From: Bacteroidales bacterium
Lineage (GTDB): Bacteria > Bacteroidota > Bacteroidia > Bacteroidales > UBA932
Direction: 5' to 3'
Assembly (NCBI GenBank): GCA_017548445.1
Contig: JAFYZZ010000029.1
Location: forward strand, 1-8,924
DNA: 8,924 nucleotides
The position numbers were made by a program, and so were the translations under genes. Positions 1 to 5,891 of the stretch are shown here, piece by piece. Numbering within the stretch: position 1 is the first letter of the stretch; the number at the start of each line of letters is the position of its first letter. Under the pieces are notes generated by a model. That model searched no databases. It was not told the DNA's origin and saw nothing but the letters and a program-made list of their open reading frames with translations.

Positions 1-135
1 CGCGGCGAGCGGAGCCCGGGCGGCGGCCACGATGGCCGCCAGCTCCGCGTCCAGTGCGGGCGCTTCGTGCCGGGCCGTCGGCTGTAGCAGCAGGCAACGG
101 GGCCGGTCTCCCGGAATGCGTTCCTCGTACCGCAC
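1..135 (-). CDS. Partial unrecognised protein (N-terminal 45 residues)
   Basis: The minus strand is open from a GTG at 135 to the window edge, in the frame of ybjQ and beginning 9 nt after the ybjQ stop. The N-terminus reads VRYEERIPGDRPRCLLLQPT and then becomes Ala/Leu/Glu-rich, with a balanced mix of charged and hydrophobic residues and the high-GC third positions typical of genes here. The competing frames give Arg/Gly/Pro-rich or Ser-rich translations typical of shadows. The close spacing suggests co-transcription with ybjQ. I do not recognise the family from 45 residues. The GTG start is inferred: no ATG is available after the ybjQ stop and no Shine-Dalgarno is visible. The gene continues beyond the window. 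Confidence 0.45.
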   Translation of the reverse strand, partial: MRYEERIPGDRPRCLLLQPTARHEAPALDAELAAIVAAARAPLAA

Positions 136-144
136 AGGGAAAGC

Positions 145-465
145 TTATGCGAGTTTGACGGCGGTGCCCGAAGCGGTTACCATCAGCATATTGCCGTTGG
201 TGCCCAGCACTTCGTAGTCGATGTCGATGCCGACGACGGCGTCGGCGCCGATCTCGTAGGCACGGCTCTCCAGCTCCTTCATCGCCTGCCTGTGGGCATT
301 GATGAGCTCTTCTTCGTAGGAGCTGCTGCGTCCGCCGACGAAATTGCGGATGCCTGCGGCAAAATCGCGCAGGAAGTTGACTCCTTCGATGACTTCGCCA
401 AAAATGACGCCTTTGTACTCGGTGATGGTGCGACCTTCGATGGTCGGGGTGGTGGTAAGGATCAT
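145..465 (-). CDS. ybjQ: YbjQ/UPF0145-family heavy-metal-binding-domain protein
   Basis: This 106-residue protein has the full length and hallmarks of the YbjQ (UPF0145) family: an N-terminal [11 protein letters not shown], a central GGRSSSYE motif (residues 44-51), a helix with [20 protein letters not shown] (55-74), then [13 protein letters not shown] (73-85) and C-terminal [12 protein letters not shown]. Members are small, soluble, oligomeric proteins with no signal peptide. Their function is not established despite the name 'putative heavy-metal-binding', so none is assigned. The ATG at 465 is the natural family start. The gene is divergent from the operon starting at 552, with about 86 nt between the two start codons, and a further minus-strand gene follows 9 nt after its stop. 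I found no convincing promoter for this direction; the best -7 candidate is TAAATTGG at 487-494. Confidence 0.93.
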   Translation of the reverse strand: MILTTTPTIEGRTITEYKGVIFGEVIEGVNFLRDFAAGIRNFVGGRSSSYEEELINAHRQAMKELESRAYEIGADAVVGIDIDYEVLGTNGNMLMVTASGTAVKLA

Positions 466-506
466 AGCAGTTTGTGTTATTTTTGCCCAATTTAGTAAAA
501 TTTATA

Positions 507-537
507 TTTCGTATAAAGGAAATCCTGACTATATTTG
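507..537 (+). promoter_or_regulatory. Bacteroidota-type promoter for the 552-1828 operon
   Basis: A perfect -7 box TATATTTG lies at 530-537 (consensus TAnnTTTG). A weak -33 element, TTTC, sits at 507-510 with a 19-nt spacer. The start codon is at 552, 14 nt after the box, so the leader should be only about 10 nt, with no visible Shine-Dalgarno. Confidence 0.75.
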
Positions 538-551
538 TACAAATATTCGCT

Positions 552-1064
552 ATGAAAAAGACATTGGCCTTATTTTTCTTCCTGATCCTGGCGGGCGTTT
601 CCCTTTCCGCACAGGTCGCTCCCAATTATCAAAGCACCCTTGAGGGGCCGATGTCCCTAAATAGGAAATTCGGTCTGCTGCAGATCGGAGACACGCTGCT
701 CGAAAAGAACCAGACCCACCTGTATCTCAGCCCGGAAGCGGAATCCCTCTATCGGAGCGGAGACTCGCTTTCCAGCGTCGGCGACTGGATGATCGGTTTC
801 GGCGCCGGTTTCGCACTGGGCCATTTCCTCGGCGACATGATCTTTCCGAAAGCCAACAAGAATGCGAACAGCAATGCCAACGCCTATGTTTACGGCGCCT
901 GCGGCCTGGTCGTCGCGGTCGGCATCCCCCTGCATATCGTAGGCGTCAAGAAGATCAAGCGCGCCATCGACGATTATAATACCCGCAACGGCAACGCCAA
1001 CCGTGCCTCGGAGCTGAATTTCGGCATCCAGGGTAGCGGCATCGCCCTGTCGTACCATTTTTAG
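552..1064 (+). CDS. Secreted or envelope protein of unknown function, 170 residues
   Basis: The frame is open from 474, but the ATG at 552 is chosen because it gives a clean signal peptide (MKKTLALFFFLILAGVSLSA, cleavage before Q21) and follows the -7 box. The mature protein has a polar region (21-75), two glycine-rich hydrophobic stretches (about 77-98 and 112-132) that could be a membrane hairpin, then the basic segment KKIKRAIDDYN (133-143), and ends FGIQGSGIALSYHF. The layout of hydrophobic pair, 'KKIKRAxxxYN' and a C-terminal strand ending in aromatic Phe resembles a recurrent uncharacterised Bacteroidota envelope family. The terminal Phe looks like a BAM-type beta-signal, though one strand cannot make a barrel. 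It lies 20 nt upstream of the next gene, which ends in a similar strand, so they are probably one operon. No function can be assigned. Confidence 0.85.
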   Translation: MKKTLALFFFLILAGVSLSAQVAPNYQSTLEGPMSLNRKFGLLQIGDTLLEKNQTHLYLSPEAESLYRSGDSLSSVGDWMIGFGAGFALGHFLGDMIFPKANKNANSNANAYVYGACGLVVAVGIPLHIVGVKKIKRAIDDYNTRNGNANRASELNFGIQGSGIALSYHF

Positions 1065-1084
1065 ATTATAGATTTACCCTGCAT

Positions 1085-1828
1085 ATGAAAAGAATCCTGT
1101 TTACCTTGGGCCTCCTCCTCGGTGGGGCGATGGGCCTCTCCGCCCAGGACATCATCAAGACCCGCGAAGGCTCCGAGATCGAAGCCCGGATCGTTGAGAT
1201 TACCCAGGACGAAGTGAAATATAAGCGTTTCAGCTATCTCGACGGCCCTTCCTTCGTCATGTCGACCTCCGACATCGACAGCATCCGTTATGAGAACGGC
1301 GAGACGGAAGTCTTCGAAGCTCCCCGCCCGTCCTATATCCCCTATACGGACAGCGCTATCATGCCCGGCATGCGGTATGGCGACTACAAGGATTACTACG
1401 ACCCGCATTTCTATGTCCCGCAGCCCGGTGATCCTTACAGCCGCGTGTGGCTGGGTATCGCTTCCGCCATTATCCCGGGCCTCGGTGAGATGATCGAAGG
1501 CGAATGGGGTCGCGGTCTTGGCGTCCTGGCCGGCAATATCGCCCTGGGTGTCGTTCAGGTGCTCGATCTCGAATATGATCCCCAGATCAAGCAGGTCTTC
1601 CCGAAAAGCGCGCTCTACTGGGTCGCCGGTTTCGCGCGCACGGCCTTGAACATCTGGAGCATCTGCGATGCCGTCCGTATCGCCAAGGTCAAGAATATGT
1701 ACTATCAGGACCTTCGCGGCACCCGCGCCTCGATCGATCTGAAGATCGAGCCGTACTTCGCCTACACGCCGGCCGCTTCGAATACGTTGCTGCCCGCCGC
1801 CGGGCTTTCGCTCAGTTTGAACTTTTAA
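1085..1828 (+). CDS. Secreted or envelope protein of unknown function, 247 residues
   Basis: A signal peptide (MKRILFTLGLLLGGAMGLSA, cleavage before Q21) is followed by DIIKTREGSEIEARIVEITQ and VKYKRFSYLDGP...DIDSIRYENGE (residues 22-73). This is a small beta domain that recurs at the N-terminus of many uncharacterised Bacteroidota envelope proteins ('D.I...dG..i.akV.ei....i.YK.f...dGp.y'). A Tyr/Pro-rich linker (80-120) follows, then two hydrophobic stretches (about 122-136, containing IIPGLGEMIEGEWGRG as in TM2-like membrane hairpins, and 144-162), then a hydrophobic helix around 176-200. The C-terminus is AAGLSLSLNF, a beta-strand with terminal Phe like its upstream neighbour's. The start follows that gene by 20 nt, without a Shine-Dalgarno, and a strong terminator follows the stop. 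The function is unknown. Confidence 0.87.
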   Translation: MKRILFTLGLLLGGAMGLSAQDIIKTREGSEIEARIVEITQDEVKYKRFSYLDGPSFVMSTSDIDSIRYENGETEVFEAPRPSYIPYTDSAIMPGMRYGDYKDYYDPHFYVPQPGDPYSRVWLGIASAIIPGLGEMIEGEWGRGLGVLAGNIALGVVQVLDLEYDPQIKQVFPKSALYWVAGFARTALNIWSICDAVRIAKVKNMYYQDLRGTRASIDLKIEPYFAYTPAASNTLLPAAGLSLSLNF

Positions 1829-1849
1829 TGGTTAGTTATTTATAATGTC

Positions 1850-1884
1850 AAAGGCATCGCAGCAATGCGATGCCTTTTTCTTTT
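1850..1884 (+). terminator. Rho-independent terminator of the 552-1828 operon
   Basis: A perfect 11-bp stem pairs AAAGGCATCGC (1850-1860) with GCGATGCCTTT (1867-1877) across a 6-nt loop. It is followed on the plus strand by a T-rich tract (1875-1884, TTTTTCTTTT). It begins 21 nt after the stop codon at 1828 and separates the operon from the convergent lipoprotein gene. The minus-strand side has no good U-tract, so it should act mainly for the plus strand. Confidence 0.92.
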
Positions 1885-1897
1885 CGGGTATGATCCG

Positions 1898-3397
1898 TCA
1901 GTCTATGACGAAGACCGCGCGGATCGGGTTGCCCCAGTAGTTTTCGCCCGTGTAATCATGTGCATAGTCTTCATAGAACATAAGGGCGTAAGCGGTGGTC
2001 TCCGCATAGGAGGGCGTACGGGACCAATAATCCCCCCCGCTTCCTATAATGGAGAGTCGATAGGTATCTTCCGGACTAGCCAGGGAATTCGCAGCCGGGA
2101 AGAACAGCTCCGCTCCGTTTATCTTGCTGATGAAGGTCATCCCGGATTCCGGCGTTTCGGTATCCATGATCCGTTTTCCTTCTTCGCCGGCTCCGATGGT
2201 GTTGTTTACAAGATCCTTGAAGTCGCTGATATCCGGCATATGCCACAGTCCCTTGAGGTTTACGTGGGCGGCATCGTATTCAGGCATGAGCTTCTCCGGC
2301 CATGTGTCTTCTATCTCGTAGCTCAAGTCCCACGCCTCATAGAAATCGTGGTCGTCCTCAATGCCCGTGTAATTGCCGGAGGTCCCCAGAAGGGCATAGC
2401 CCCGGGTCTGGCCGAAAGCGAAGTATAATCCGTAGCTTCCTTCGCCCTTCTCGGCTGTGGCTCCGATGTTGCGCCGCGCCCACATGACGCGTTTGCCGTC
2501 CTCGTCGCGCGTACCCATGTCCACATATTCCATGGCGGTCCATACGGCAGGGGCGCTGATGTCGCCGAGCCCGGCATACAGGGTCCCGGTGATGGTCTTC
2601 TCTCCGGCGTCCCGGGTATACAGGACGCAGTCGGTGATGTCATTGACGGAGAACTGGAAATCCGTAGCGGTTCCTGCGACACTGCCGTCCAGGACGCCGG
2701 AAAAACTGAGGATGGGCTTCTTTCCGCTGGTCTTGTCCTCATATCCGGGGATGGCTTTCCCTTTGTCCTTGACCGTCATGGTGACTTTGCCGCTGGTCGA
2801 AACCCCCGTAAAGGTAAGACGCTTCAGATGGTCCTGATAGAGCTCGTACTTGTTCCCGGAAGTGAATCCGGTCACGTCGAAATGGACGAGTTTGTCATTG
2901 CCGCTCAGGACCGGGGTCGTGAGATTGATGTCGGCGTCCAGGACTCCTTCGGCGAGGCTATAGCTGACATCCTCCGCAAACAGGAAATAGCCGCAATACT
3001 CCAGGTCTTCTTCCCCTTTTACGAAGACGCGCTTGTCGCCGCTGATCCGCACGCTCAACGATACGTCGTTGCAGTAGGGAAGGTAAACCGCGGTCATCTT
3101 CCCCAGGGAACTGCTTGCCAGCTCGGAGAGGCTGAGCTCGCCTTGTACCTGTGCGGTCCAGCCGCGTGCGCTGCGGTCATATGTCAGTTCGATGAATTCA
3201 TTTACGTTCTGAAAAAACAGGTAGATCATGTCCCCGTTCGCCCATTTGGACTTGACGGTCGCCTTGGTCGCGGCGAAATCGTCGGAACGGGTGACCCGGA
3301 CGTTGGCCCGGATCTCATTCTTCTGATCAGGTTCCTGAATTTTGGTGCAGGAGAAAAGCGCTGCGCATGCGCAGAGAATGAATAGGATTTTTTTCAT
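1898..3397 (-). CDS. Fimbrillin-like lipoprotein with C-terminal FISUMP-type domain
   Basis: The 499-residue product starts with a lipoprotein signal (MKKILFILCACAALFSC, lipobox LFSC, lipidated Cys17), so it should be anchored in the outer membrane or exposed at the surface. Residues about 20-280 look like a fimbrillin/Mfa-like region: a short tether, 'ATKATVKSKWANGDMIYLFF' (43-62, like the K...W..GD.I.vf motif of that superfamily), then a second beta-rich half. Residues about 289-499 match the FISUMP (Fibrobacter succinogenes major paralogous) domain: YVDMGTRDEDGKRVMWARRNIGA, YGLYFAFGQT, LWHMPDISDFKDLVNN, GAELFFPAAN, YWSRTP and the final NPIRAVFV. The role is probably adhesion or a surface structure; no enzyme motif is visible. 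A strong Shine-Dalgarno precedes the ATG, and a 43-residue peptide gene lies 16 nt upstream in the same transcript. Confidence 0.88.
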   Translation of the reverse strand: MKKILFILCACAALFSCTKIQEPDQKNEIRANVRVTRSDDFAATKATVKSKWANGDMIYLFFQNVNEFIELTYDRSARGWTAQVQGELSLSELASSSLGKMTAVYLPYCNDVSLSVRISGDKRVFVKGEEDLEYCGYFLFAEDVSYSLAEGVLDADINLTTPVLSGNDKLVHFDVTGFTSGNKYELYQDHLKRLTFTGVSTSGKVTMTVKDKGKAIPGYEDKTSGKKPILSFSGVLDGSVAGTATDFQFSVNDITDCVLYTRDAGEKTITGTLYAGLGDISAPAVWTAMEYVDMGTRDEDGKRVMWARRNIGATAEKGEGSYGLYFAFGQTRGYALLGTSGNYTGIEDDHDFYEAWDLSYEIEDTWPEKLMPEYDAAHVNLKGLWHMPDISDFKDLVNNTIGAGEEGKRIMDTETPESGMTFISKINGAELFFPAANSLASPEDTYRLSIIGSGGDYWSRTPSYAETTAYALMFYEDYAHDYTGENYWGNPIRAVFVID

Positions 3398-3404
3398 GGC
3401 TCTT

Positions 3405-3410
3405 TCCTCC
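3405..3410 (-). promoter_or_regulatory. Strong Shine-Dalgarno (GGAGGA) of the lipoprotein gene
   Basis: On the minus strand GGAGGA lies 7 nt before the lipoprotein ATG at 3397, in the short gap after the upstream peptide gene. Almost every other start in the window lacks such a site, so this one supports the chosen start and suggests independent ribosome loading on the second gene of the pair. Confidence 0.7.
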
Positions 3411-3413
3411 CAT

Positions 3414-3545
3414 TTACCAGTCTTCTCCCGTTCCGGAGAAAGGAGAGTTGTACGGACCCGGGCTAGAGCAGATCAAGCCCTCGGATTGCACCTCGCGCAC
3501 CTCCACCTCGGGAGGGCAATAGGTTCTTTCGATGTTTTCCATCAT
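3414..3545 (-). CDS. 43-residue 'Y..P'-type small peptide, upstream of the lipoprotein
   Basis: The minus strand encodes a 43-residue peptide that begins MMENIERTYCPPEVEVREVQ, continues SEGLICSSPG and ends GTGEDW, with TAA at 3416-3414. It is real by comparison: it aligns without gaps, from the first Met, with the peptide at 5718-5825, sharing M1, E3, N4, Y9, P12, V14, V16, E18, V19, Q20, E22, G23 and S28. Tiny proteins of this kind, with a Tyr-x-x-Pro near the start and an acidic middle, are common and uncharacterised in Bacteroidota. It has no signal peptide or membrane segment and has two cysteines (C10, C26). The tail after residue 28 is Gly/Pro/Ser-rich with a terminal Trp. A consensus promoter lies about 150 nt upstream and the lipoprotein gene 16 nt downstream. 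The function is unknown. Confidence 0.8.
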   Translation of the reverse strand: MMENIERTYCPPEVEVREVQSEGLICSSPGPYNSPFSGTGEDW

Positions 3546-3579
3546 AGCTGATAAGTTAAATTAATAAAGTTGTTAATAT

Positions 3580-3596
3580 GCCAGGAATGTCCTGGC
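3580..3596. repeat. Perfect 7-bp inverted repeat in the 5' leader of the small-peptide operon
   Basis: GCCAGGA (3580-3586) and TCCTGGC (3590-3596) form a perfect hairpin with a 3-nt loop, about 35 nt upstream of the small-peptide start and within the predicted 145-nt leader. No U-tract follows it, so it is not a terminator. It could be an mRNA hairpin or a dyad operator; nothing here decides between them. Confidence 0.5.
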
Positions 3597-3694
3597 GATG
3601 ATGTCTATCAACGCTATTAATTTGTCGGTCAGCAATTGGTCGTCGGTAATCCCGGTAAACTAAAGACGGTTAATGTAATGCATTGTATTGCAGG

Positions 3695-3728
3695 CAAATA
3701 TAAAAACAATAATTGAATAATATCCAAA
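3695..3728 (-). promoter_or_regulatory. Bacteroidota-type promoter for the small peptide and lipoprotein
   Basis: On the minus strand a perfect -7 box TATATTTG lies at 3702-3695 and a -33 TTTG at 3728-3725, with a 22-nt spacer that is slightly long. The predicted start near 3690 gives a leader of about 145 nt before the peptide ATG at 3545. That is unusually long for this window and the leader contains the hairpin at 3580-3596. Confidence 0.68.
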
Positions 3729-3747
3729 TAGTGTCTGATTTCCTGAC

Positions 3748-3783
3748 AAAAAAATGTCCAGCCCTGCCGGACTGGACATTTTT
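3748..3783 (-). terminator. Rho-independent terminator of the aldolase gene
   Basis: AAAAATGTCCAG (3750-3761) pairs perfectly over 12 bp with CTGGACATTTTT (3772-3783), with a 10-nt loop. Read on the minus strand the stem runs into seven T residues (3754-3748). It begins 22 nt after the aldolase stop and insulates that gene from the promoter at 3695-3728. Confidence 0.93.
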
Positions 3784-3805
3784 CATTGTTTGCGGGGGAC
3801 CGGGC

Positions 3806-4630
3806 CTATATCCGGGCGCCGGTGACCGCGTATTTTTCCTTGAGCAGTTCCACGACCGGGATCATCGCCTTCGGGAACACCTTGCGCAGGTCGATTTCGT
3901 CGCTCTCGGAGAGCACCTGCTTGAGGGCGCGCATGAAGTTGTCCTTGATCTCGGTGGCCAGGTTCACCTTCACGATGCCGTTCGCGATGGCTTCGCGCAC
4001 CTGGTCGTGCGGGATGCCGGAACTGCCGTGCAGCACGAGCGCGACCGGGGTCGCGGCGTGGATGGCGGCGAGGCGCGGGATGTCGAGGTGCGGCGGCTGC
4101 TTGTAGAAGCCGTGCGCCGAACCGATGGACACGGCCAGCGCGTCCACGCCGGTGCGGTTGACGAACTCGACCGCCTGCTCGGGCGTCGTGAATCCGCCGC
4201 CCTGCTCCTGGCCCAGCTTGGCCACATAGCCGAGCTCGGCCTCCACGTTGGCGCCGTAGGGCTTCGCCATCTCGACGGCCTTGGCCGACGTGGCCACGTT
4301 CTCGTCGAACGGCTTCTCGGAGGCGTCGATCATCACGGAGTCGAAGCCCTCGTCCAGGCAGCGCTGGACCAGCTCCAGGCTCGGGCCGTGGTCGAGGTGG
4401 ATGTAGCCCTGCAGGCCGTAGTCCGCCAGCACCTGGCGGCCCATCTTGTAGGCGGTGTGGATGCCCATATAGTCGATGGACGAGCGCGTCAGCTGCAGCA
4501 TCACGGGCGCGCCGGCCGCCTGGGCGGCCTTCGCGACGCACACGAGGGTCTCGTAGTTATAAAAATTGGTAGCCAGGACCGCGGTCTTCTTGGCCTGGCA
4601 ATCATAAAGCACTTCTTTGATGGTTTGCAT
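3806..4630 (-). CDS. Class II (zinc) ketose-bisphosphate aldolase
   Basis: This 274-residue cytosolic enzyme of the FbaA/GatY family cleaves a ketose bisphosphate reversibly to dihydroxyacetone phosphate and an aldehyde. Class II landmarks are all present in order: IHLDHG (77-82, with catalytic Asp80 and zinc ligand His81), SVMIDAS (98-104), NVEAELG (128-134), GSAHG (170-174, zinc ligand His173), LHGSSG (200-205, zinc ligand His201) and the phosphate-binding KVNLATE (221-227). The length is close to the tagatose/fructose-bisphosphate GatY-KbaY type and shorter than the long FbaA type, but the substrate (fructose, tagatose or another ketose bisphosphate) cannot be settled from sequence. It has its own consensus promoter and a strong terminator, so it is probably monocistronic. 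The ATG at 4630 gives the normal family N-terminus. Confidence 0.93.
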   Translation of the reverse strand: MQTIKEVLYDCQAKKTAVLATNFYNYETLVCVAKAAQAAGAPVMLQLTRSSIDYMGIHTAYKMGRQVLADYGLQGYIHLDHGPSLELVQRCLDEGFDSVMIDASEKPFDENVATSAKAVEMAKPYGANVEAELGYVAKLGQEQGGGFTTPEQAVEFVNRTGVDALAVSIGSAHGFYKQPPHLDIPRLAAIHAATPVALVLHGSSGIPHDQVREAIANGIVKVNLATEIKDNFMRALKQVLSESDEIDLRKVFPKAMIPVVELLKEKYAVTGARI

Positions 4631-4650
4631 ACTATAAAATTAGGGTACGG

Positions 4651-4682
4651 CAAAGTTAGCCAGAATCGGGCTTTTATTCAAA
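4651..4682 (-). promoter_or_regulatory. Consensus Bacteroidota promoter of the aldolase gene
   Basis: On the minus strand a perfect -7 box TAACTTTG (4658-4651) is preceded, after a 20-nt spacer, by a -33 TTTG (4682-4679) at the end of a T-run. The box ends 20 nt before the ATG at 4630. This is the best complete promoter in the window, and it means the aldolase does not depend on read-through from the transporter. Confidence 0.82.
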
Positions 4683-4707
4683 AAAAGTGCATGTCCGTCG
4701 CCAAGAA

Positions 4708-4723
4708 TCATCATTTCTGATGA
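4708..4723 (-). other. Small hairpin after the transporter stop codon
   Basis: Read on the minus strand, TCATCA and TGATGA form a perfect 6-bp stem closed by a GAAA tetraloop, starting 5 nt after the transporter stop. It is A/T-rich and not directly followed by a U-run (the T7 run lies 22 nt further on and overlaps the aldolase -33 box). It may slow or stabilise the transcript end, but I do not call it a terminator. Confidence 0.35.
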
Positions 4724-4728
4724 AGCCG

Positions 4729-5712
4729 TCAGGCCGTCTCTTTCCCGTTCCTGCGGGCGAAGATGTTGGCCAGGATGGTGCCGCTGATGCTGTGCCACGC
4801 GCAGGAGATCGCGCAGGGCACGACGGCCATCGGGTTGGAGGCCACGAAGAAAGTCATCGCCAGGTTGGTGCCCAGGCCCGCGTTCTGCATCCCGACCTCG
4901 ATGGATAGGGTGCGCTTCTTGGCGGTGCTGAAATGGAAGAGCCTTCCGACGGTGTAGCCCAGCACGTAGCCGATGGTGTTGTGGCAGAGCACCATCCCGA
5001 AGGTGAGCAGGAACAGCACGATGCCGTTCTCGACCAGCGGGTCGTGGACGGTGGTGATCACGCCTCCGACGATGCAGGCGAGGCAGACGACCGACAGGCC
5101 TGGCATGCAGCCCTGCACCTTGCGGAAGACGTCCTTATGCCCGAGCCACAGGTTCAGGAAGAAGCCGATGGCGATGGGGATGATGGTGACGATGAGGATC
5201 TGGCGGAACATCCCGAGCGCGTCCACGTCCACGCGCTCGCCGGCCAGCAGGAGCACCAGCAGCGGCGTGAGCACGGGCGCGAGCAGCGTCGAGGCGCAGG
5301 TCATCCCGACGGAGTAGGCGACGTCCGCCTTGCAGAGGAACGACATGATGTTGCTCGACACGCCGCCCGGACAGCAGCCCACGAGGATGAGGCCGATGGC
5401 CATCGCGGTGCTGTAGGGCGCGAACGCGGGGACCTGGCTGAACAGCCAGGAAAGGGAGAACGCCACCAGCGGCATGATGGTGAACTGCGCCGCCGCCCCG
5501 ATGAGGATGTCGAAGGGGCGCTGCGCCAGCAACTTGAAGTCGCCGGGTGTAAGGGTCAGACCCATCGTGAGCATAATGATGCCCAGGATGACGGTCTGCG
5601 TATCGCCCTTGACCCAGGCGAAAAGTTGGGGAAAGAAGAATGTGACGACGGCGGTCAGGATGATGAAGATACTGGCCTTGCCGCTTAAGAAATCACTGAG
5701 CTTCCGGAGCAT
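4729..5712 (-). CDS. BASS-family (bile acid:Na+ symporter-like) membrane transporter
   Basis: This 327-residue protein is almost wholly hydrophobic, with about nine to ten membrane segments, as in the bile acid/sodium symporter (BASS/SBF) family. Family signatures are visible: GLTLTPGDFK (51-60), GCCPGGVSSNIMSFLCKADV (112-131), LLAPVLTPLL (143-152) and EVGMQNAGLGTNLA (272-285). The last two conserved blocks correspond to the crossover helices that bind Na+. Bacterial members such as PanS and YocS carry pantoate/ketopantoate or other organic anions, so a Na+-coupled inner-membrane organic-anion importer is likely but the substrate is open. It starts 5 nt after the stop of a 35-residue peptide gene, suggesting shared transcription and perhaps translational coupling. 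The following aldolase has its own promoter, so a metabolic link is only possible. Confidence 0.92.
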   Translation of the reverse strand: MLRKLSDFLSGKASIFIILTAVVTFFFPQLFAWVKGDTQTVILGIIMLTMGLTLTPGDFKLLAQRPFDILIGAAAQFTIMPLVAFSLSWLFSQVPAFAPYSTAMAIGLILVGCCPGGVSSNIMSFLCKADVAYSVGMTCASTLLAPVLTPLLVLLLAGERVDVDALGMFRQILIVTIIPIAIGFFLNLWLGHKDVFRKVQGCMPGLSVVCLACIVGGVITTVHDPLVENGIVLFLLTFGMVLCHNTIGYVLGYTVGRLFHFSTAKKRTLSIEVGMQNAGLGTNLAMTFFVASNPMAVVPCAISCAWHSISGTILANIFARRNGKETA

Positions 5713-5717
5713 ATCCG

Positions 5718-5825
5718 CTAACCTTCTTCATGGCCCCAGGACGAAGGAACCATGCAGCCTTCGGCCTGCACTTCGAAGACGGTTACTGCCGGAGCGTCGT
5801 ACTTGAACTTCAGATTCTCTTCCAT
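5718..5825 (-). CDS. 35-residue 'Y..P'-type small peptide, upstream of the transporter
   Basis: The minus strand encodes a 35-residue peptide that begins MEENLKFKYDAPAVTVFEVQ, continues AEGCMVPSS and ends WGHEEG, with TAG at 5720-5718. It is a clear paralogue of the peptide at 3414-3545: the two align without gaps over their first 28 residues with 13 identities (the M-E-N, Y, P, V-x-V-x-E-V-Q-x-E-G pattern), while their tails differ in length and content. It has no signal peptide or membrane segment, one cysteine (C24) and a Trp in the tail. The gene lies 66 nt after the C10 peptidase stop and 5 nt before the transporter start. Its function is unknown; a regulatory or signalling peptide, or one that is further processed, is conceivable but unproven. 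Confidence 0.8.
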   Translation of the reverse strand: MEENLKFKYDAPAVTVFEVQAEGCMVPSSWGHEEG

Positions 5826-5830
5826 GGAAG

Positions 5831-5858
5831 ATTGCTTATAGGATGCTAATATAGCAAT
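5831..5858 (-). promoter_or_regulatory. Probable weak promoter with a dyad, upstream of the 35-residue peptide
   Basis: TATATTAG (minus strand 5853-5846) matches TAnnTTTG at all but one fixed position and ends 20 nt before the peptide ATG, the same distance as in the aldolase promoter. The arms ATTGCT (5831-5836) and AGCAAT (5853-5858) flank it as an inverted repeat and could be a regulator site over the promoter. No clear -33 element is visible, and read-through from the peptidase gene is an alternative. Confidence 0.4.
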
Positions 5859-5891
5859 TTTCAGTTATATAAACATTTATTTTCCGGGGAA

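Noticed and set aside
487..494. TAAATTGG as a -7 box for ybjQ (minus strand)
   Set aside because: It deviates from TAnnTTTG and has no convincing -33 element, so it is mentioned with ybjQ only and not listed as a promoter.
474..551. Upstream extension of the 170-residue protein to the ATG at 474
   Set aside because: It would put 26 residues ahead of a complete signal peptide and includes the consensus -7 box at 530-537.
3713..4720. 335-codon plus-strand open frame opposite the aldolase
   Set aside because: It translates to a His/Leu/Val/Asp-rich low-complexity shadow of the aldolase codons and runs through the aldolase terminator.
4933..5688. 251-codon plus-strand open frame opposite the transporter
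   Set aside because: Its composition (His/Asp/Glu/Arg/Gln-rich) is the mirror of the hydrophobic transporter codons; it is not a gene.
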